Below, piece after piece: positions 35,711 through 45,745 of a stretch of 64,000 nucleotides of DNA. A program made the position numbers and the translations under genes. Numbering within the stretch: the first letter of the stretch is position 1; each line of letters opens with the position of its first letter. The DNA is from Janthinobacterium sp. CG3 (GTDB lineage: Bacteria; Pseudomonadota; Gammaproteobacteria; Burkholderiales; Burkholderiaceae_D), in NCBI RefSeq assembly GCF_000344615.1, contig NZ_KB467824.1, positions 4,477,382-4,541,381 of the forward strand, given 5' to 3'. Under the pieces are notes generated by a model. The model saw only the letters and a list, made by a program, of their open reading frames with translations. It did not search any database and was not told the DNA's origin.

Positions 35711-37510
35711 ATGCTTCGTTTTTGTCAAACCGCCGTCGCCGCCGGCGCGGTGTTGCTGTCCTGCCTGCTACCCTGCGGCGGCCCGGCCCAGGCCGCCCCG
35801 GCCGCCGTGCCGGCGAAGACCCTGCACATGTTCCTGAGCGGCGCCGAGAGCGGGCTCGACCCGGCGGTCGCGTCCGACCTTTCCAGCCTGAACCTGCTGG
35901 AAAACCTGTTCGACCCGATGCTGCGCTACGACTATCTGGCGCGGCCGCTGAAGCTGCGGGAAAACACCTTGCAGGCGATGCCCGAGGTGGCGGACGGCGG
36001 CACCACCTATGTGCTGCGCGTCAAGCCGGGCAGCTACTTCACGCCGGACCCGGCCTTCAAGGGCGCCCGCCGCGAGCTCACGGCGCAGGACTATGTATAC
36101 AGCCTGAAGCGGCTGTACGACCCGGTGTTGAAGTCGCCGTGGCTGTTCCTGTTCGAGGACAAGATCGTCGGCGACGCCGCCCTCAAGGCCGGCAAATTCA
36201 GCTACGACGGCGTGGTCGACGGCCTGCGCGCGCTCGACCGCTACACCTTGCGCATCCGCCTGACGGCGCCGGACCCGAATTTCCTGTTCTACCTGGCGAT
36301 GCCGGCCACCGGCGCGGTCGCGCGCGAGGTCATCGAGGCCTATCCCGGCCAAGCCGGCAACCACCCGGTCGGCAGCGGCCCCTTCGTGGTTGGCGAATGG
36401 CGCCGCAGCGACAAGATCGTGCTGCTGGCCAATCCGACCTTCCGCGACACCGTCTTCCACGCCGGGCCGGACGTGGCGCCGGAAGACCGCGCGCTGGCCG
36501 GCGCGCTCGAAGGCAAGCGCCTGCCGCTGGTGGACCGGGTCGAAGTGCGCATCGTCGAGGAATTCCAGTCGCGCGTGCTGGGCTTTTTGTCGGGCCAGTT
36601 CGACTACCTGGAGCAGGTGCCGGAGTCGCTCACCGACATGGTGCTGGCGGGCGACGCCCTGAAGCCGGAACTGGCGGCCAGGGGCATCGCGCTGTCGCGC
36701 TTCCCGGTGTTGCAGACCTATTACATGTGGATGAACATGGACGATCCGCTGATCGGCGGTTACGCCAAGGACAAGGTGGCGCTGCGGCGCGCCATTGCCC
36801 TCAGTTACAACGGCGTCGAAGACATCGCGCTGCTGAAAAAAGGTCTGGCCATGGCGGCCCAGTCGCCGCTGCCGCCGAACGTGCTGGGTTACGACCCGAC
36901 CTACCGCGGCCCGACCACTTACGATCCGGCGCTGGCGCGCGCGCTGCTGGAACGCTTCGGTTACCGGCTCCAGGCGGACGGTTTCCGCACCCGGCCCGAC
37001 GGCAGGCCGCTGACGCTGGTGATGCATACCGAGCCGGCCTCGGCCGGACGCCTGCGCGACGAGATGTGGCGCCGCAACCTGGCGGCGATCGGCCTGAAGG
37101 TGGCCTTCAAAAGCGACAAAAAGGGCGAAATCATCAAGGCCTCGCGCCTGGGCCATGTGCAGATGTACGAGACCAACTGGGTCGCCGATTTTCCCGACGG
37201 CGACAATTTTTTTCAACTGCTTTACGGCCCCAACAGCGGCCGCGCCAACTACGCCCGCTTCAAGTTGCCCGCCTATGACAAGCTGTACCGGGAGGCGCGC
37301 CTACTCCCCGACTCGCCGCGCCGGCGCGCGCTGTACCGCGACATGGCGCAACTGATCCACGCCTACGCGCCCTGGGTCGTGCTAACGCACCCGGTATCGG
37401 CCGACCTGCGCCAGCCGTGGTTGAAAAATTACAAGCGCCATCCGGTCGAATTCACCGCCTGGCGCTATCTGGACGTGGACCCGGCGCTGCGGGCCAGGGC
37501 CGGCAAGTGA
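35711..37510 (+). CDS. ABC transporter solute-binding protein, peptide/nickel class (SBP_bac_5)
   Basis: This 599-residue periplasmic protein has a signal peptide (cleavage after A-Q-A, about residue 32). It belongs to the family 5 extracellular solute-binding proteins, as shown by GLDPAVASDLSSLNLLENLFDPML, the LTAQDYVYSLKRLYDP segment and NHPVGSGPFVV. Such proteins deliver oligopeptides, dipeptides, heme or metals to an ABC importer. No permease or ATPase genes adjoin it, so it is an orphan binding protein using a transporter elsewhere, or acting as a chaperone or receptor. Confidence 0.88.
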   Translation: MLRFCQTAVAAGAVLLSCLLPCGGPAQAAPAAVPAKTLHMFLSGAESGLDPAVASDLSSLNLLENLFDPMLRYDYLARPLKLRENTLQAMPEVADGGTTYVLRVKPGSYFTPDPAFKGARRELTAQDYVYSLKRLYDPVLKSPWLFLFEDKIVGDAALKAGKFSYDGVVDGLRALDRYTLRIRLTAPDPNFLFYLAMPATGAVAREVIEAYPGQAGNHPVGSGPFVVGEWRRSDKIVLLANPTFRDTVFHAGPDVAPEDRALAGALEGKRLPLVDRVEVRIVEEFQSRVLGFLSGQFDYLEQVPESLTDMVLAGDALKPELAARGIALSRFPVLQTYYMWMNMDDPLIGGYAKDKVALRRAIALSYNGVEDIALLKKGLAMAAQSPLPPNVLGYDPTYRGPTTYDPALARALLERFGYRLQADGFRTRPDGRPLTLVMHTEPASAGRLRDEMWRRNLAAIGLKVAFKSDKKGEIIKASRLGHVQMYETNWVADFPDGDNFFQLLYGPNSGRANYARFKLPAYDKLYREARLLPDSPRRRALYRDMAQLIHAYAPWVVLTHPVSADLRQPWLKNYKRHPVEFTAWRYLDVDPALRARAGK

Positions 37511-37631
37511 ACAATGCTTGCTTGCTTGCCTGCCTGCCTTGCCCTGCGGCGCGCGCGTGCGGGCGTCTGCGAATAATGGCCTGTAGAATGGTTTCGGTGG
37601 CAAATCAGCCCTGCAATCAATTGGACGCGCC

Positions 37632-38540
37632 ATGTTAATGATCAACCGCCGGGCCAGCGCTTACGTGCTCAACCATCCTCTGGCGTTCGCCGTGCAAACC
37701 GTGAAGGGATTCCGCGCCAACCAGGGTCTGCTGCTGGCCGGCGCCGTCGCCTATTACTCCCTGCTGTCGATCGTGCCGCTGCTGATGCTGGTCGTGGTCG
37801 CGTTGTCGCACGTGATCGACCAGGACGAACTGCTGCACACCGTCGGGCGCTACCTGGAGTGGTTGGTGCCGGGCCAGTCGACGTCGATCGTTGCCGAAGT
37901 CGCGCATTTCCTGGCGCACCGCGACGTCATCAGCTGGGTGTTGCTGGGGTCGATGCTATTCTTCAGCTCGCTTGCCTTCACCGTGCTGGAAAACGCGATG
38001 AGCGTCATTTTCGTGCACCGCGTGGCGATCCGGCGGCGCCACTTCATGGTGTCGGCGATTCTGCCGTATTGTTACATCCTCTCGCTGGGCGTCGGCATCC
38101 TGCTGGTGACGCTGGTGGCCGGCTCGCTGCAGGTGATGGGCGAGGAAAGTCTGCAGTTTCTCGGCCACAGCTGGTCGCTGACCGGCGTTTCCGGCGTGCT
38201 GCTGTATCTGCTCGGCCTGGGCGGCGAAATTCTGGTGCTCAGTTCGATTTACCTGGTGATGCCCGTCGGCCGGCTGTCGGTCTGGCACGCGCTGATCGGC
38301 GGCGTCACCGCCGCCCTGCTGTGGGAGGTGGCGCGCCATGTGCTGGTCTGGTATTTCTCCACCTTGTCGCAGGTGAACGTGGTGTACGGCTCGATGACGA
38401 CGGCCATCGTCGTGATGTTCAGCCTGGAAATCGGCGCCACGCTGCTGCTGTTCGGCGCGCAAGTCATTGCCGAGTACGAGCGGGTCGGCCGCGACGAGCA
38501 GGCCAAGGAACCGCACGCGTTGAACACGGCGGTGAGATAA
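37632..38540 (+). CDS. YihY/BrkB-family inner-membrane protein
   Basis: This 302-residue protein has about six transmembrane helices and the YihY/UPF0761 signatures LLAGAVAYYSLLSIVPLLML (residues 36-55), YFSTLSQVNVVYGSM and VVMFSLEIGATLLLFGAQV. The family was once labelled ribonuclease BN in error and has no settled function; some members affect serum resistance or cell envelope. The start ATG at 37632 lies close to an alternative at 37638. Confidence 0.85.
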   Translation: MLMINRRASAYVLNHPLAFAVQTVKGFRANQGLLLAGAVAYYSLLSIVPLLMLVVVALSHVIDQDELLHTVGRYLEWLVPGQSTSIVAEVAHFLAHRDVISWVLLGSMLFFSSLAFTVLENAMSVIFVHRVAIRRRHFMVSAILPYCYILSLGVGILLVTLVAGSLQVMGEESLQFLGHSWSLTGVSGVLLYLLGLGGEILVLSSIYLVMPVGRLSVWHALIGGVTAALLWEVARHVLVWYFSTLSQVNVVYGSMTTAIVVMFSLEIGATLLLFGAQVIAEYERVGRDEQAKEPHALNTAVR

Positions 38541-38554
38541 GTGCAGATTGTTTG

Positions 38555-38583
38555 TTGCGCCGCAAAAATTGCTGTGCTATACT
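38555..38583 (+). promoter_or_regulatory. Strong sigma-70-like promoter in the yihY-acyl-CoA dehydrogenase gap
   Basis: TTGCGC (38555-38560) and TATACT (38578-38583) are 17 bp apart. No ORF with a plausible ribosome binding site follows, and a terminator lies about 205 bp downstream. Confidence 0.55.
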
Positions 38584-38589
38584 TTGTTC

Positions 38590-38816
38590 ATCGGTGAGGT
38601 TTGCTTGCAAACGATCCCGGTATCCGAGGCCTACGCCGCGAACCAGCATGTGTAATGTTGGGGTTGTAGATGGTTGTAACGGCTTGGATTTGTAATTCCG
38701 AATACGATGGTCGATTTACACGTCAGGGCACCACGCAGATAGCATGGGCGCCTGGGACACGATTAAAGCATTGGTAATACATTGGAACAAGGCTCGCTTC
38801 GGCGGGCTTTTTTTTC
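38590..38816 (+). ncRNA. Candidate small RNA of about 225 nt
   Basis: The stretch is bounded by a promoter at 38555-38583 and a Rho-independent terminator at 38789-38816, and it lies in a 370 bp gap without a recognisable gene. It does not match 6S RNA, tmRNA, SRP RNA or RNase P by eye. It could instead be a long 3' untranslated region of the yihY gene, but an internal promoter with ideal spacing argues for an independent transcript. Confidence 0.45.
38789..38816 (+). terminator. Rho-independent terminator
   Basis: GCTCGC (38792-38797), loop TTCG, then GCGGGC (38802-38807, one G-T pair), extended by AAG/TTT, with eight T after the stem. It is oriented to stop plus-strand transcription. Confidence 0.75.
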
Positions 38817-38832
38817 GTCCGCGTTTTCGTGT

Positions 38833-38890
38833 GGGGACGGACCACGATTTCCAAGAAAGATTTCCCGGAAATCGTGGACTCGGCGTCCCC
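38833..38890. repeat. Degenerate copy of the RAYT-type palindrome
   Basis: GGGGACGGACCACGATTTCC pairs with GGAAATCGTGG and a later GTCCCC. The same arms make the perfect palindrome at 55580-55633 next to the REP-associated transposase. It lies 20 bp beyond the acyl-CoA dehydrogenase stop. Confidence 0.65.
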
Positions 38891-38910
38891 GCCTGTCCCC
38901 GGTGTGGCGC

Positions 38911-40038
38911 CTACAGCGCGCGGGCGATCAGGATCTTCTGGATGTCGCTGGTGCCCTCGTAGATCTGGCACACGCGCACGTCGCGGTAGATGCGCTCGAC
39001 CGGGAAATCGCTGACGTAGCCGTAACCGCCGTGCACCTGGATCGCGTCCGAGCACACCCGCTCGGCCATTTCCGAGGCGAACAACTTGGCCATCGCCGCC
39101 TCCTTCAGGCATGGCAGGCCGGCGTCTTTCATCGACGCCGCGTGGCGGATCAGCTGGCGCGCCGCTTCGATCTGCGTCGCCATGTCGGCCAGGCGGAACT
39201 GCACCGCCTGGTGCTCGAAGATGGCCTTGCCGAAGCTTTCGCGCTCGCGCGCATAGTTCAGCGCCGCCTCGTACGCCGCGCGCGCCATGCCGACCGCCTG
39301 CGAGGCGATGCCGATGCGGCCGCCCTCCAGCCCGGACAGCGCGATCTTGTAGCCCTGCCCTTCTGCGCCGATCAGGTTCTCGGCCGGGATGCGGCAGTTC
39401 TCGAACAGGATCTGCGCCGTGTCCGACGAGTGCTGGCCCATCTTCTGCTCCAGCCCGGCGACGATGTAGCCGGGCGCCGAGGTCGGCACCCAGAAGGCGC
39501 TGATGCCCTTCTTGCCGGCGGCCTTGTCGGTGACGGCCAGGACGATGGCGACGTCGGCGTACTTGCCGCTGGTGATGAATTGCTTGACGCCGTTGATGAC
39601 GTATTCATTGCCGTCGCGCACGGCGGTGGTGCGCAGCGCCGAGGCGTCGCTGCCGGTGTGCGGTTCGGTCAGGCAGAAGGCGCCCAGCATCGCGCCCTGG
39701 GCCAGCGGGCGCAGCCACTGTTCTTTTTGCGCGTCGTTGGCGTACATCATGGCGATGCTGCACACCGGGCAGTTGTTGACCGAGATGATGGTCGAGGTGC
39801 CGCCGTCGCCGGCGGCGATTTCCTCCAGCACCAGGGCCAGCGACACGTAGTCGAGGCCGGCGCCGCCGAGTTCTTCCGGCACGGCCACGCCGAAGGCGCC
39901 CAGCGCGGCCAGTTCCTTCAGCTCTTCTTTCGGAAAATAGTGCTCCTTGTCCCAGCGCGCCGCGTTCGGCGCCAGGCGCTCGCGTGAAAAGGTGCGCAGC
40001 GCGTCGCGGATCATGTCGTGTTCTTCGGTCAGTATCAT
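38911..40038 (-). CDS. Acyl-CoA dehydrogenase
   Basis: This 375-residue flavoprotein of the acyl-CoA dehydrogenase family has FCLTEPHTGSDASALRTTA, QGYKIALSGLEGGRIGIASQ and the C-terminal catalytic glutamate in IYEGTSDIQKIL. The YEGTS position of the base fits short-chain or 2-methylbutyryl/isobutyryl enzymes rather than isovaleryl. It is the last gene of the minus-strand block liuR-liuA-aceK-thiolase, with a 137 bp gap to the thiolase containing a GGGGTC-type repeat. Branched- or short-chain acyl-CoA oxidation is likely. Confidence 0.9.
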   Translation of the reverse strand: MILTEEHDMIRDALRTFSRERLAPNAARWDKEHYFPKEELKELAALGAFGVAVPEELGGAGLDYVSLALVLEEIAAGDGGTSTIISVNNCPVCSIAMMYANDAQKEQWLRPLAQGAMLGAFCLTEPHTGSDASALRTTAVRDGNEYVINGVKQFITSGKYADVAIVLAVTDKAAGKKGISAFWVPTSAPGYIVAGLEQKMGQHSSDTAQILFENCRIPAENLIGAEGQGYKIALSGLEGGRIGIASQAVGMARAAYEAALNYARERESFGKAIFEHQAVQFRLADMATQIEAARQLIRHAASMKDAGLPCLKEAAMAKLFASEMAERVCSDAIQVHGGYGYVSDFPVERIYRDVRVCQIYEGTSDIQKILIARAL

Positions 40039-40175
40039 GGTGTCTCGGGAAATGGGGGGGTGTCGCGAACCTTAAAACCAAGGGCGACAGCCGCGGTCGG
40101 ACCCCGCGCGCCGAGGCGGGAAGGCCCGACCCCGGTTTAGTACCGCGGGTCTACTTGTTGCGTTGCTGGCAAAAT

Positions 40176-41372
40176 TTATACCAGTTCGATCGCCATGGCG
40201 GTCGCTTCGCCGCCGCCGATGCACAGCGCGGCGACGCCGCGCTTGCCGCCGGTTTTCCTCAACGCGCCGATCAGCGTGACGATGATGCGCGCGCCCGACG
40301 CGCCGATCGGGTGGCCCAGCGCGCAGGCGCCGCCGTGGATGTTGATCTTGCTGTGCGGGACGTCGAGGTCGTGCATCGCCGCCATCGGCACGGCCGCGAA
40401 GGCTTCGTTGACTTCGAACAGGTCGACGCTGCCGCTGGTCCAGCCGGTCTTGGCGAACAGCTTTTGGATCGCGCCGACCGGCGCGGTGGTAAACAGGTTC
40501 GGCGCCTGGGCGTGGGTGGCGTGGCCGTGGATGCGCGCCAGCACGGTGCAGCCGAGTTTCTTGGCGGTCGATTCGCGCATCAGCACCAGCGCCGCGGCGC
40601 CGTCGTTGATCGACGACGACGAGGCCGCCGTGATGGTGCCGTCCTTCTTAAAGGCCGCCTTCAGCGTCGGGATTTTCTCCAGGCGCGCCTTCAGCGGGCC
40701 TTCGTCCTTGTCGATGACGGTGTCGCCGCCGCGGCCGGACACGGTCACCGGCGCGATTTCCCAATCGAAGCTGCCGTCCTTGGCCGCCGCCTGGGCGCGC
40801 TGCACCGAGGCGATGGCGAATGCGTCCTGCGACTCGCGGGTGAACTTGTACTGGGTCGCGCACTCCTCGGCGAAGGTGCCCATCGAGCGGGCGTTGCCCT
40901 TCTCGTCGCGGGCGTAGGCGTCTTCCAGGCCGTCCATCATCATGTGGTCGTACAGCATGCCGTGGCCGATGCGCAAGCCGCCGCGCGCCTTCGGCACCAG
41001 ATACGGCGCGTTGGTCATCGATTCCATGCCGCCGGCGACGATCACGTCGGCGCTGCCGGCGAGCAAGGCGTCATGCGCGAACATGGCCGCCTGCATGGCC
41101 GAGCCGCACATCTTCGACAGCGTGACGGCGCCGGCCGAGGTCGGCAAGCCGGCCTTGATCGCCGCCTGGCGCGCCGGCGCCTGGCCCTGGCCCGCCATCA
41201 GGCAGTTGCCGAAGAAAACGTGTTCAACCGCGTCCGGCGCGACGCCGGCGCGCTCCACCGCGGCCTTGATGGCAACGGCGCCCAGGTCGCTGGCGGTGAC
41301 GCCGGCGAAGTCGCCCTGGAAGGCGCCCATTGGGGTGCGTGCCGCACCGACGATAACGATAGGATCATTCAT
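40176..41372 (-). CDS. Acetyl-CoA C-acetyltransferase (thiolase II)
   Basis: This 398-residue thiolase has the acylated Cys in [12 protein letters not shown] (about residue 89), the [12 protein letters not shown] block, and [19 protein letters not shown] with the active-site His. The base Cys is in [13 protein letters not shown]. It interconverts two acetyl-CoA and acetoacetyl-CoA, so it can finish the breakdown of acetoacetate released by HmgL, or act in PHB metabolism. Its ATG overlaps the aceK stop by 8 bp, implying coupling. Confidence 0.92.
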   Translation of the reverse strand: MNDPIVIVGAARTPMGAFQGDFAGVTASDLGAVAIKAAVERAGVAPDAVEHVFFGNCLMAGQGQAPARQAAIKAGLPTSAGAVTLSKMCGSAMQAAMFAHDALLAGSADVIVAGGMESMTNAPYLVPKARGGLRIGHGMLYDHMMMDGLEDAYARDEKGNARSMGTFAEECATQYKFTRESQDAFAIASVQRAQAAAKDGSFDWEIAPVTVSGRGGDTVIDKDEGPLKARLEKIPTLKAAFKKDGTITAASSSSINDGAAALVLMRESTAKKLGCTVLARIHGHATHAQAPNLFTTAPVGAIQKLFAKTGWTSGSVDLFEVNEAFAAVPMAAMHDLDVPHSKINIHGGACALGHPIGASGARIIVTLIGALRKTGGKRGVAALCIGGGEATAMAIELV

Positions 41373-43191
41373 GATGGTGAGTCTCCGAATAAAGCGGTTC
41401 TGACACCGCCGGGATGGTGAGGGTGGATTGATTGCAAAAACGGATTTCTTGCGGATACGGGAAGACGTCTTCGATGATGCCGTCCAGGATGCGCTGTTTG
41501 CGTCCCTGCCAGAAGGCCTGGGTCAGCAGGTCGGCGTGGTGCTTCATAAAATACTTGCGGATGCGCGGGTTGCCCAGCAAAAAGCGCCCGAACTGCTCGG
41601 GAAACACGTCGTGCTTGCCGACCGCATACCAGGGCTCGGCCGACATTTCCTCCTCCTCGTTGCGGGCCTCCGGAATCACGCGGAAATTGCAGTCGGTGAT
41701 GTATTCGATCTCGTCGTAATCGTAAAACACGACGCGCTTGTGGCGGGTCACGCCGAAGTTCTTGTACAGCATGTCGCCGGGGAAAATGTTCGCCGCGACC
41801 AACTCCTTGATCGCCTTGCCGTACTCCAGCAGGGCGTGCTCGACCATCGCATCGTCGCCCTCCTTGTCGGCGTTGCTCAGCCACATGTTGAGCGGCACCA
41901 TGCGCCGCTCGATATACAGGTGCTTGATGATGATCTGGTCGCGCTCCTCCTCGACCAGCGAAGGGGCGAAATGTTTCAGCTCGGCCAGCAGGGCGTCGGA
42001 AAAACGCGCGCGCGGAAATGCCACATTCGAGTATTCCAGCGTGTCGGCCATGCGCCCGACGCGGTCGTGGTGCTTGACCAGCAGGTATTTTTCCTTGATC
42101 TGGGCGCGCGTGGTTTCCTTCGGCGCCGGGAAGAAGTCCTTGATGACCTTGAACACGTAGGGGAAGGACGGCAGCGCGAACACCAGCATGACCAGGCCGC
42201 GGATGCCGGGGGCGATCTCGAAATGGTCGGACGAATGCTTCAGGTGTTGCAGGTAGTCGCGGTAAAACAGCGTCTTGCCCTGCTTTTGCAGGCCGAGGAT
42301 GGTGTAAATCTCGCTGCGCGGCTTGCGCGGCAGCAGGCTGCGCAGAAACTGCACGTAGGCCGACGGCACTTCCATGTCGACCAGGAAATAGGCGCGCGTA
42401 AACGAGAACAGGATCGTGATCTGTTCCTGGTCGAACAACACCGTGTCGAGGATCAGTTCGCCGTGGCGGTTGTGCAGGATAGGCACGATGAACGGGTATT
42501 CGCGGTTGCCATTGATGCCCTTGCCGACGATATACGCGCCCTTGTTGCGGAAAAACAAGCTCGACAGCACCTGGATCTGGTGGTTCGGCTCGATCCGGTC
42601 GGCGCCGAAGATTTGCCTCAGGCGCGTTTCGACCAGCTCGGCGTCGCGCTCCAGGTTGGCAAACTGGCAGTCCAGCTGGAAGTTGGTGACGATGCGCTTG
42701 AGCGTAAAGCGCAAGCCGTCCTTGCCCGGGTAGTACACGCGGTAGGTCGGCGACAGCTCCTCGGTCTCGATGTACTCGGTCGACACCACCGGGCGCACGA
42801 AAATGAAGTCGTTGTGGAAATAGGTGCGGTGCAGGATGTTGCAGCAGACCGAGTTGAAGAAGGTTTCCGCCAGCTCCGGCTGCTTATGGTCGGACAACAT
42901 GCCGATGTAGTGCAGCTTCAACTCGCGCCACACTTCGTCGGTCAACTCTTCCTCGTCGTACTCATCTTCGAGCATCTGCACGCATTCCTGCACGCGCTTA
43001 TCGTAAAAGCCGATGCGTTCGCGGGCCGCCTGCTGGGCCACGGCCCATGCGCCCTGCTCGAAATGGCGCTTGGCGTCGCGGCTGGTGCGGCGAAACAGGC
43101 GGTAATGCTTGTCGAAGCCGTCACGGATCGTGCGCGCGATATCGAATGCGATCTGGGAGGAAAGCAGTTTTGGGAACGCAATTTGAGTCAT
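41365..43191 (-). CDS. aceK: Isocitrate dehydrogenase kinase/phosphatase
   Basis: This 608-residue protein matches AceK over its full length. The ATP-site region is [20 protein letters not shown] (about residue 316) and the catalytic block is [17 protein letters not shown] (about residue 458). AceK inactivates isocitrate dehydrogenase by phosphorylation and reverses this, directing carbon into the glyoxylate shunt when acetyl-CoA is the carbon source. Here it lies not with aceA/aceB but between liuA and a thiolase, so leucine or isovalerate may co-induce it. Confidence 0.96.
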   Translation of the reverse strand: MTQIAFPKLLSSQIAFDIARTIRDGFDKHYRLFRRTSRDAKRHFEQGAWAVAQQAARERIGFYDKRVQECVQMLEDEYDEEELTDEVWRELKLHYIGMLSDHKQPELAETFFNSVCCNILHRTYFHNDFIFVRPVVSTEYIETEELSPTYRVYYPGKDGLRFTLKRIVTNFQLDCQFANLERDAELVETRLRQIFGADRIEPNHQIQVLSSLFFRNKGAYIVGKGINGNREYPFIVPILHNRHGELILDTVLFDQEQITILFSFTRAYFLVDMEVPSAYVQFLRSLLPRKPRSEIYTILGLQKQGKTLFYRDYLQHLKHSSDHFEIAPGIRGLVMLVFALPSFPYVFKVIKDFFPAPKETTRAQIKEKYLLVKHHDRVGRMADTLEYSNVAFPRARFSDALLAELKHFAPSLVEEERDQIIIKHLYIERRMVPLNMWLSNADKEGDDAMVEHALLEYGKAIKELVAANIFPGDMLYKNFGVTRHKRVVFYDYDEIEYITDCNFRVIPEARNEEEEMSAEPWYAVGKHDVFPEQFGRFLLGNPRIRKYFMKHHADLLTQAFWQGRKQRILDGIIEDVFPYPQEIRFCNQSTLTIPAVSEPLYSETHHHE

Positions 43192-43272
43192 CGTCCGTCT
43201 CGATCGTAGATTAGGTCAGCCAATAAAAACCAGTTTTCATCAGGGTAGCTAATCGGCGCGCACGTGGGTAAT

Positions 43273-44457
43273 TTACTTGGTTTCGGCGAACAGCTCGCGG
43301 CCGATCAGCATGCGGCGGATTTCGCTGGTGCCGGCGCCGATTTCATACAGCTTGGCGTCGCGCCACAGCCGGCCGGCCGGGTACTCGTTGATATAACCGT
43401 TGCCGCCCAGCGCCTGGATCGCCTCGCCGGCCATCCATGTGGCCTTTTCAGCGCTATACAGAATGGCGCCGGCGGCGTCCTTGCGCAACTGGCGCACCGC
43501 TTCGGGCGTCTTGGCGCGGTCGCACGCCTGGCCGACCGCGTAGACGTAGGCCTTGCAAGCCATCATGGTCGAATACATGTCGGCGAGCTTACCCTGCATC
43601 AACTGGAATTCGCCGATCGGCTGGCCGAACTGCTTGCGCTCGTGCACGTAGGGCACCACCAGGTCCATACAGGCTTGCATGATGCCGAGCGGGCCGCCGG
43701 ACAGCACGGTGCGCTCGAAGTCGAGGCCGGACATCAGCACGTTGACGCCCTTGCCCAGGCCGCCCAGCACGTTTTCGGCCGGCACTTCGCAATCCTGGAA
43801 CACCAGCTCGCCGGTGTGGGAGCCGCGCATGCCCAGCTTGTCGAGCTTTTGCGCGATCGAGAAGCCCTTGAAATGTTTTTCGATCAGAAAGGCCGTCATG
43901 CCCTTCGGGCCGGCTTCCAAGTCGTTTTTCGCGTACACCACCAGCACGTCGGCGTCGGGGCCGTTGGTGATCCACATCTTGGTGCCGTTCAGCACCCAGC
44001 GGTCGCCCTTCCAGTCGGCGCGCAGCTTCATGCTGACCACGTCGGAGCCGGCGTTCGGCTCGGACATCGCCAGCGCGCCGATGTGCTCGCCCGTCACCAG
44101 TTTCGGCAGGTACTTGGCTTTTTGCTCGTCGGTGCCGTTGCGCTTGATCTGGTTGACGCACAGGTTCGAGTGCGCGCCGTAGGACAGGCCGACCGAGGCC
44201 GAGGCCCGCGAAATCTCTTCCATTGCCACGATATGCGCCAGGTAGCCCATGCCGCTGCCGCCGTACTGCTCGTCGACGGTAATGCCGAGCACGCCCAGGT
44301 CGCCCATCTTGCGCCACAGATCCATCGGGAACTGGTCGCTGCGATCGATTTCGCCGGCGCGCGGCGCGATTTCGGCGGCGGCAAATTGTTGAATCGCTTC
44401 GCGCAGCGCGGCGATGTCTTCGCCATGGTCAAAAGTTAAGCCTGGGAGATGGAGCAT
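43273..44457 (-). CDS. liuA: Isovaleryl-CoA dehydrogenase
   Basis: This 394-residue acyl-CoA dehydrogenase has the isovaleryl-specific placement of the catalytic base. Glutamate lies in [16 protein letters not shown] (about residue 250), while the C-terminal site carries [17 protein letters not shown] without the usual Glu-Gly-Thr-Ser. It oxidises isovaleryl-CoA to 3-methylcrotonyl-CoA, the substrate of the MccAB carboxylase encoded 25 kb away. It is the first gene of its block, with a LiuR-like palindrome 55 bp upstream of its ATG. Confidence 0.95.
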   Translation of the reverse strand: MLHLPGLTFDHGEDIAALREAIQQFAAAEIAPRAGEIDRSDQFPMDLWRKMGDLGVLGITVDEQYGGSGMGYLAHIVAMEEISRASASVGLSYGAHSNLCVNQIKRNGTDEQKAKYLPKLVTGEHIGALAMSEPNAGSDVVSMKLRADWKGDRWVLNGTKMWITNGPDADVLVVYAKNDLEAGPKGMTAFLIEKHFKGFSIAQKLDKLGMRGSHTGELVFQDCEVPAENVLGGLGKGVNVLMSGLDFERTVLSGGPLGIMQACMDLVVPYVHERKQFGQPIGEFQLMQGKLADMYSTMMACKAYVYAVGQACDRAKTPEAVRQLRKDAAGAILYSAEKATWMAGEAIQALGGNGYINEYPAGRLWRDAKLYEIGAGTSEIRRMLIGRELFAETK

Positions 44458-44512
44458 GTCGTCCTCGTCGAATAGACAGTTAGCGGAAAGAAGAGTAAAT
44501 GATACGCTGATG

Positions 44513-44534
44513 TGACGTTAACGTAAACGTAAAG
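44513..44534. promoter_or_regulatory. Probable LiuR operator before liuA
   Basis: TGACGTTAACGTAAACGTAAAG shares an 18-20 bp core with the sites at 18994-19019 and, reversed, 45104-45121. It is placed where a MerR-type operator of the liuA promoter would be. Confidence 0.7.
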
Positions 44535-44614
44535 TAAAAGCCGCGGCGGGGCGGTAGACCCTCGGGGTCCGGCCCCGGAATGACGCTTCCGGTTTTAGTC
44601 GCGCCGGCTTATTA

Positions 44615-45031
44615 CTACTGCGCAGTAGCCGCCGCGGTCTGCTCGCCCGCCGCCACGCCGGCCAGCAAGCGCTTGCATTCCTCCTCGTGGGCGGTGATTT
44701 CCGCCAGCGCCATCTCGATATCCTCGCGTTGCTGTTCCAGCGTTTCGCGGTGTTGCGCCAGCACGCCGAGGAAGCGGTTCATTTGGGCGCTGGTGTCCTT
44801 GGGCGACTCGTACATGTCAACCAGGCTTTTAATCTCGGACAAGGCCAGTCCCAGGCGCTTGCCGCGCAGCGTCAGCTTCAGGCGGGTCCGGTCGCGCGGG
44901 GTGTAGACGCGATTGCGGCCTCCGGCGCCCTCGCGCGTCGGGCTGAGCAGCCCCTGGTCTTCATAAAAGCGGATCGCGCGCGCGGTGATATCAAATTCAC
45001 GCGCCAGTTCGGTGATGGTATAGGTCGGCAT
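44615..45031 (-). CDS. liuR: MerR-family regulator LiuR
   Basis: From the ATG at 45031 this is 138 residues: MerR winged helix (YTITELAREFDITARAIRFYEDQGLL), dimerisation coiled-coil of about 60 residues, and a short C-terminal tail with few cysteines. The N-terminal block and the adjacent liuA gene identify it as LiuR, the regulator of leucine/isovalerate use in proteobacteria. An in-frame start at 45076 would add 15 charged residues. A palindrome at 45104-45121 suggests self-regulation. Confidence 0.9.
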   Translation of the reverse strand: MPTYTITELAREFDITARAIRFYEDQGLLSPTREGAGGRNRVYTPRDRTRLKLTLRGKRLGLALSEIKSLVDMYESPKDTSAQMNRFLGVLAQHRETLEQQREDIEMALAEITAHEEECKRLLAGVAAGEQTAAATAQ

Positions 45032-45103
45032 CTTCTTGGGCTTGCTGTTAGAGTTCTTCGGCGGACAAGGTCGCATGGTCAGAAAGCGCTTTACATCAGC
45101 TTC

Positions 45104-45121
45104 CGTTTACGTCAACGTCAA
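45104..45121. promoter_or_regulatory. Probable LiuR operator before liuR
   Basis: CGTTTACGTCAACGTCAA is the reverse complement of the core in 18994-19019 with one change. It lies about 70 bp before the preferred liuR ATG. Confidence 0.65.
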
Positions 45122-45130
45122 TCGCATTGT

Positions 45131-45745
45131 AGCGCGCCTGTCCGAAAAGTGAACCTGAAAGATCCAGATGAACCCACTCGCAGCCCAATTGGCGTATCCC
45201 TTCGGCGAGGTGCGCGCTGGACCACATCAATGTACGGCTGCTGAAAGACGGCTGCGGCGGCGCCGGCAGACGCGTGGTCGAAAAAATCCCCATCCATCGC
45301 TTGTGCCGGCGCTGCCGCCGGCCTACACTCGGACGCAGGATGAACTGTTGGTCGTAATTCGTGACCATAACTGGCGCGTCATCGGAGGCGTCGGCCATTC
45401 GCCCGAACACGCCGCGGTTTGCGCGCCCGCGTCGGGCAATTGCGCGAGCATCATGTTGAGAGAGGATGGGCGTGTGCGCACCGAAACCGGTTTGGATGAC
45501 GTTATGCGTTTCCGAACAATATAGAGCTAATCCTCTAATTTTTAATATACCAAGACACAATGAAGAGAAGTCGTTCGACGTATCGCTCATAAAATTCAAC
45601 ATACACAGTATTTTATTCGGTTTGATATCTGTCGAAAAAGCGCCCGCGGCGGGCGTAATTGTTAATTTAAAAATATTGCAATGTCACAATCAAATTGCCT
45701 CTTCAAGAGACTGACTTTCATGTTGCAACATGAAATAGTGCAACT
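45131..45745. other. Gap with no recognised gene, AT-rich in its second half
   Basis: Two long overlapping open frames exist here (45096-45602 minus and 45168-45524 plus), but neither has a recognised motif, good start site or codon pattern like neighbours. Bases 45525-45745 are markedly AT-rich and probably hold the promoter of the HTH gene at 45746. The stretch may be decayed foreign DNA. Confidence 0.5.

Noticed and set aside
45096..45602. 168-codon minus-strand ORF and overlapping 118-codon plus-strand ORF
   Set aside because: Neither has a recognised motif or good ribosome binding site; the minus-strand one runs over the LiuR site.
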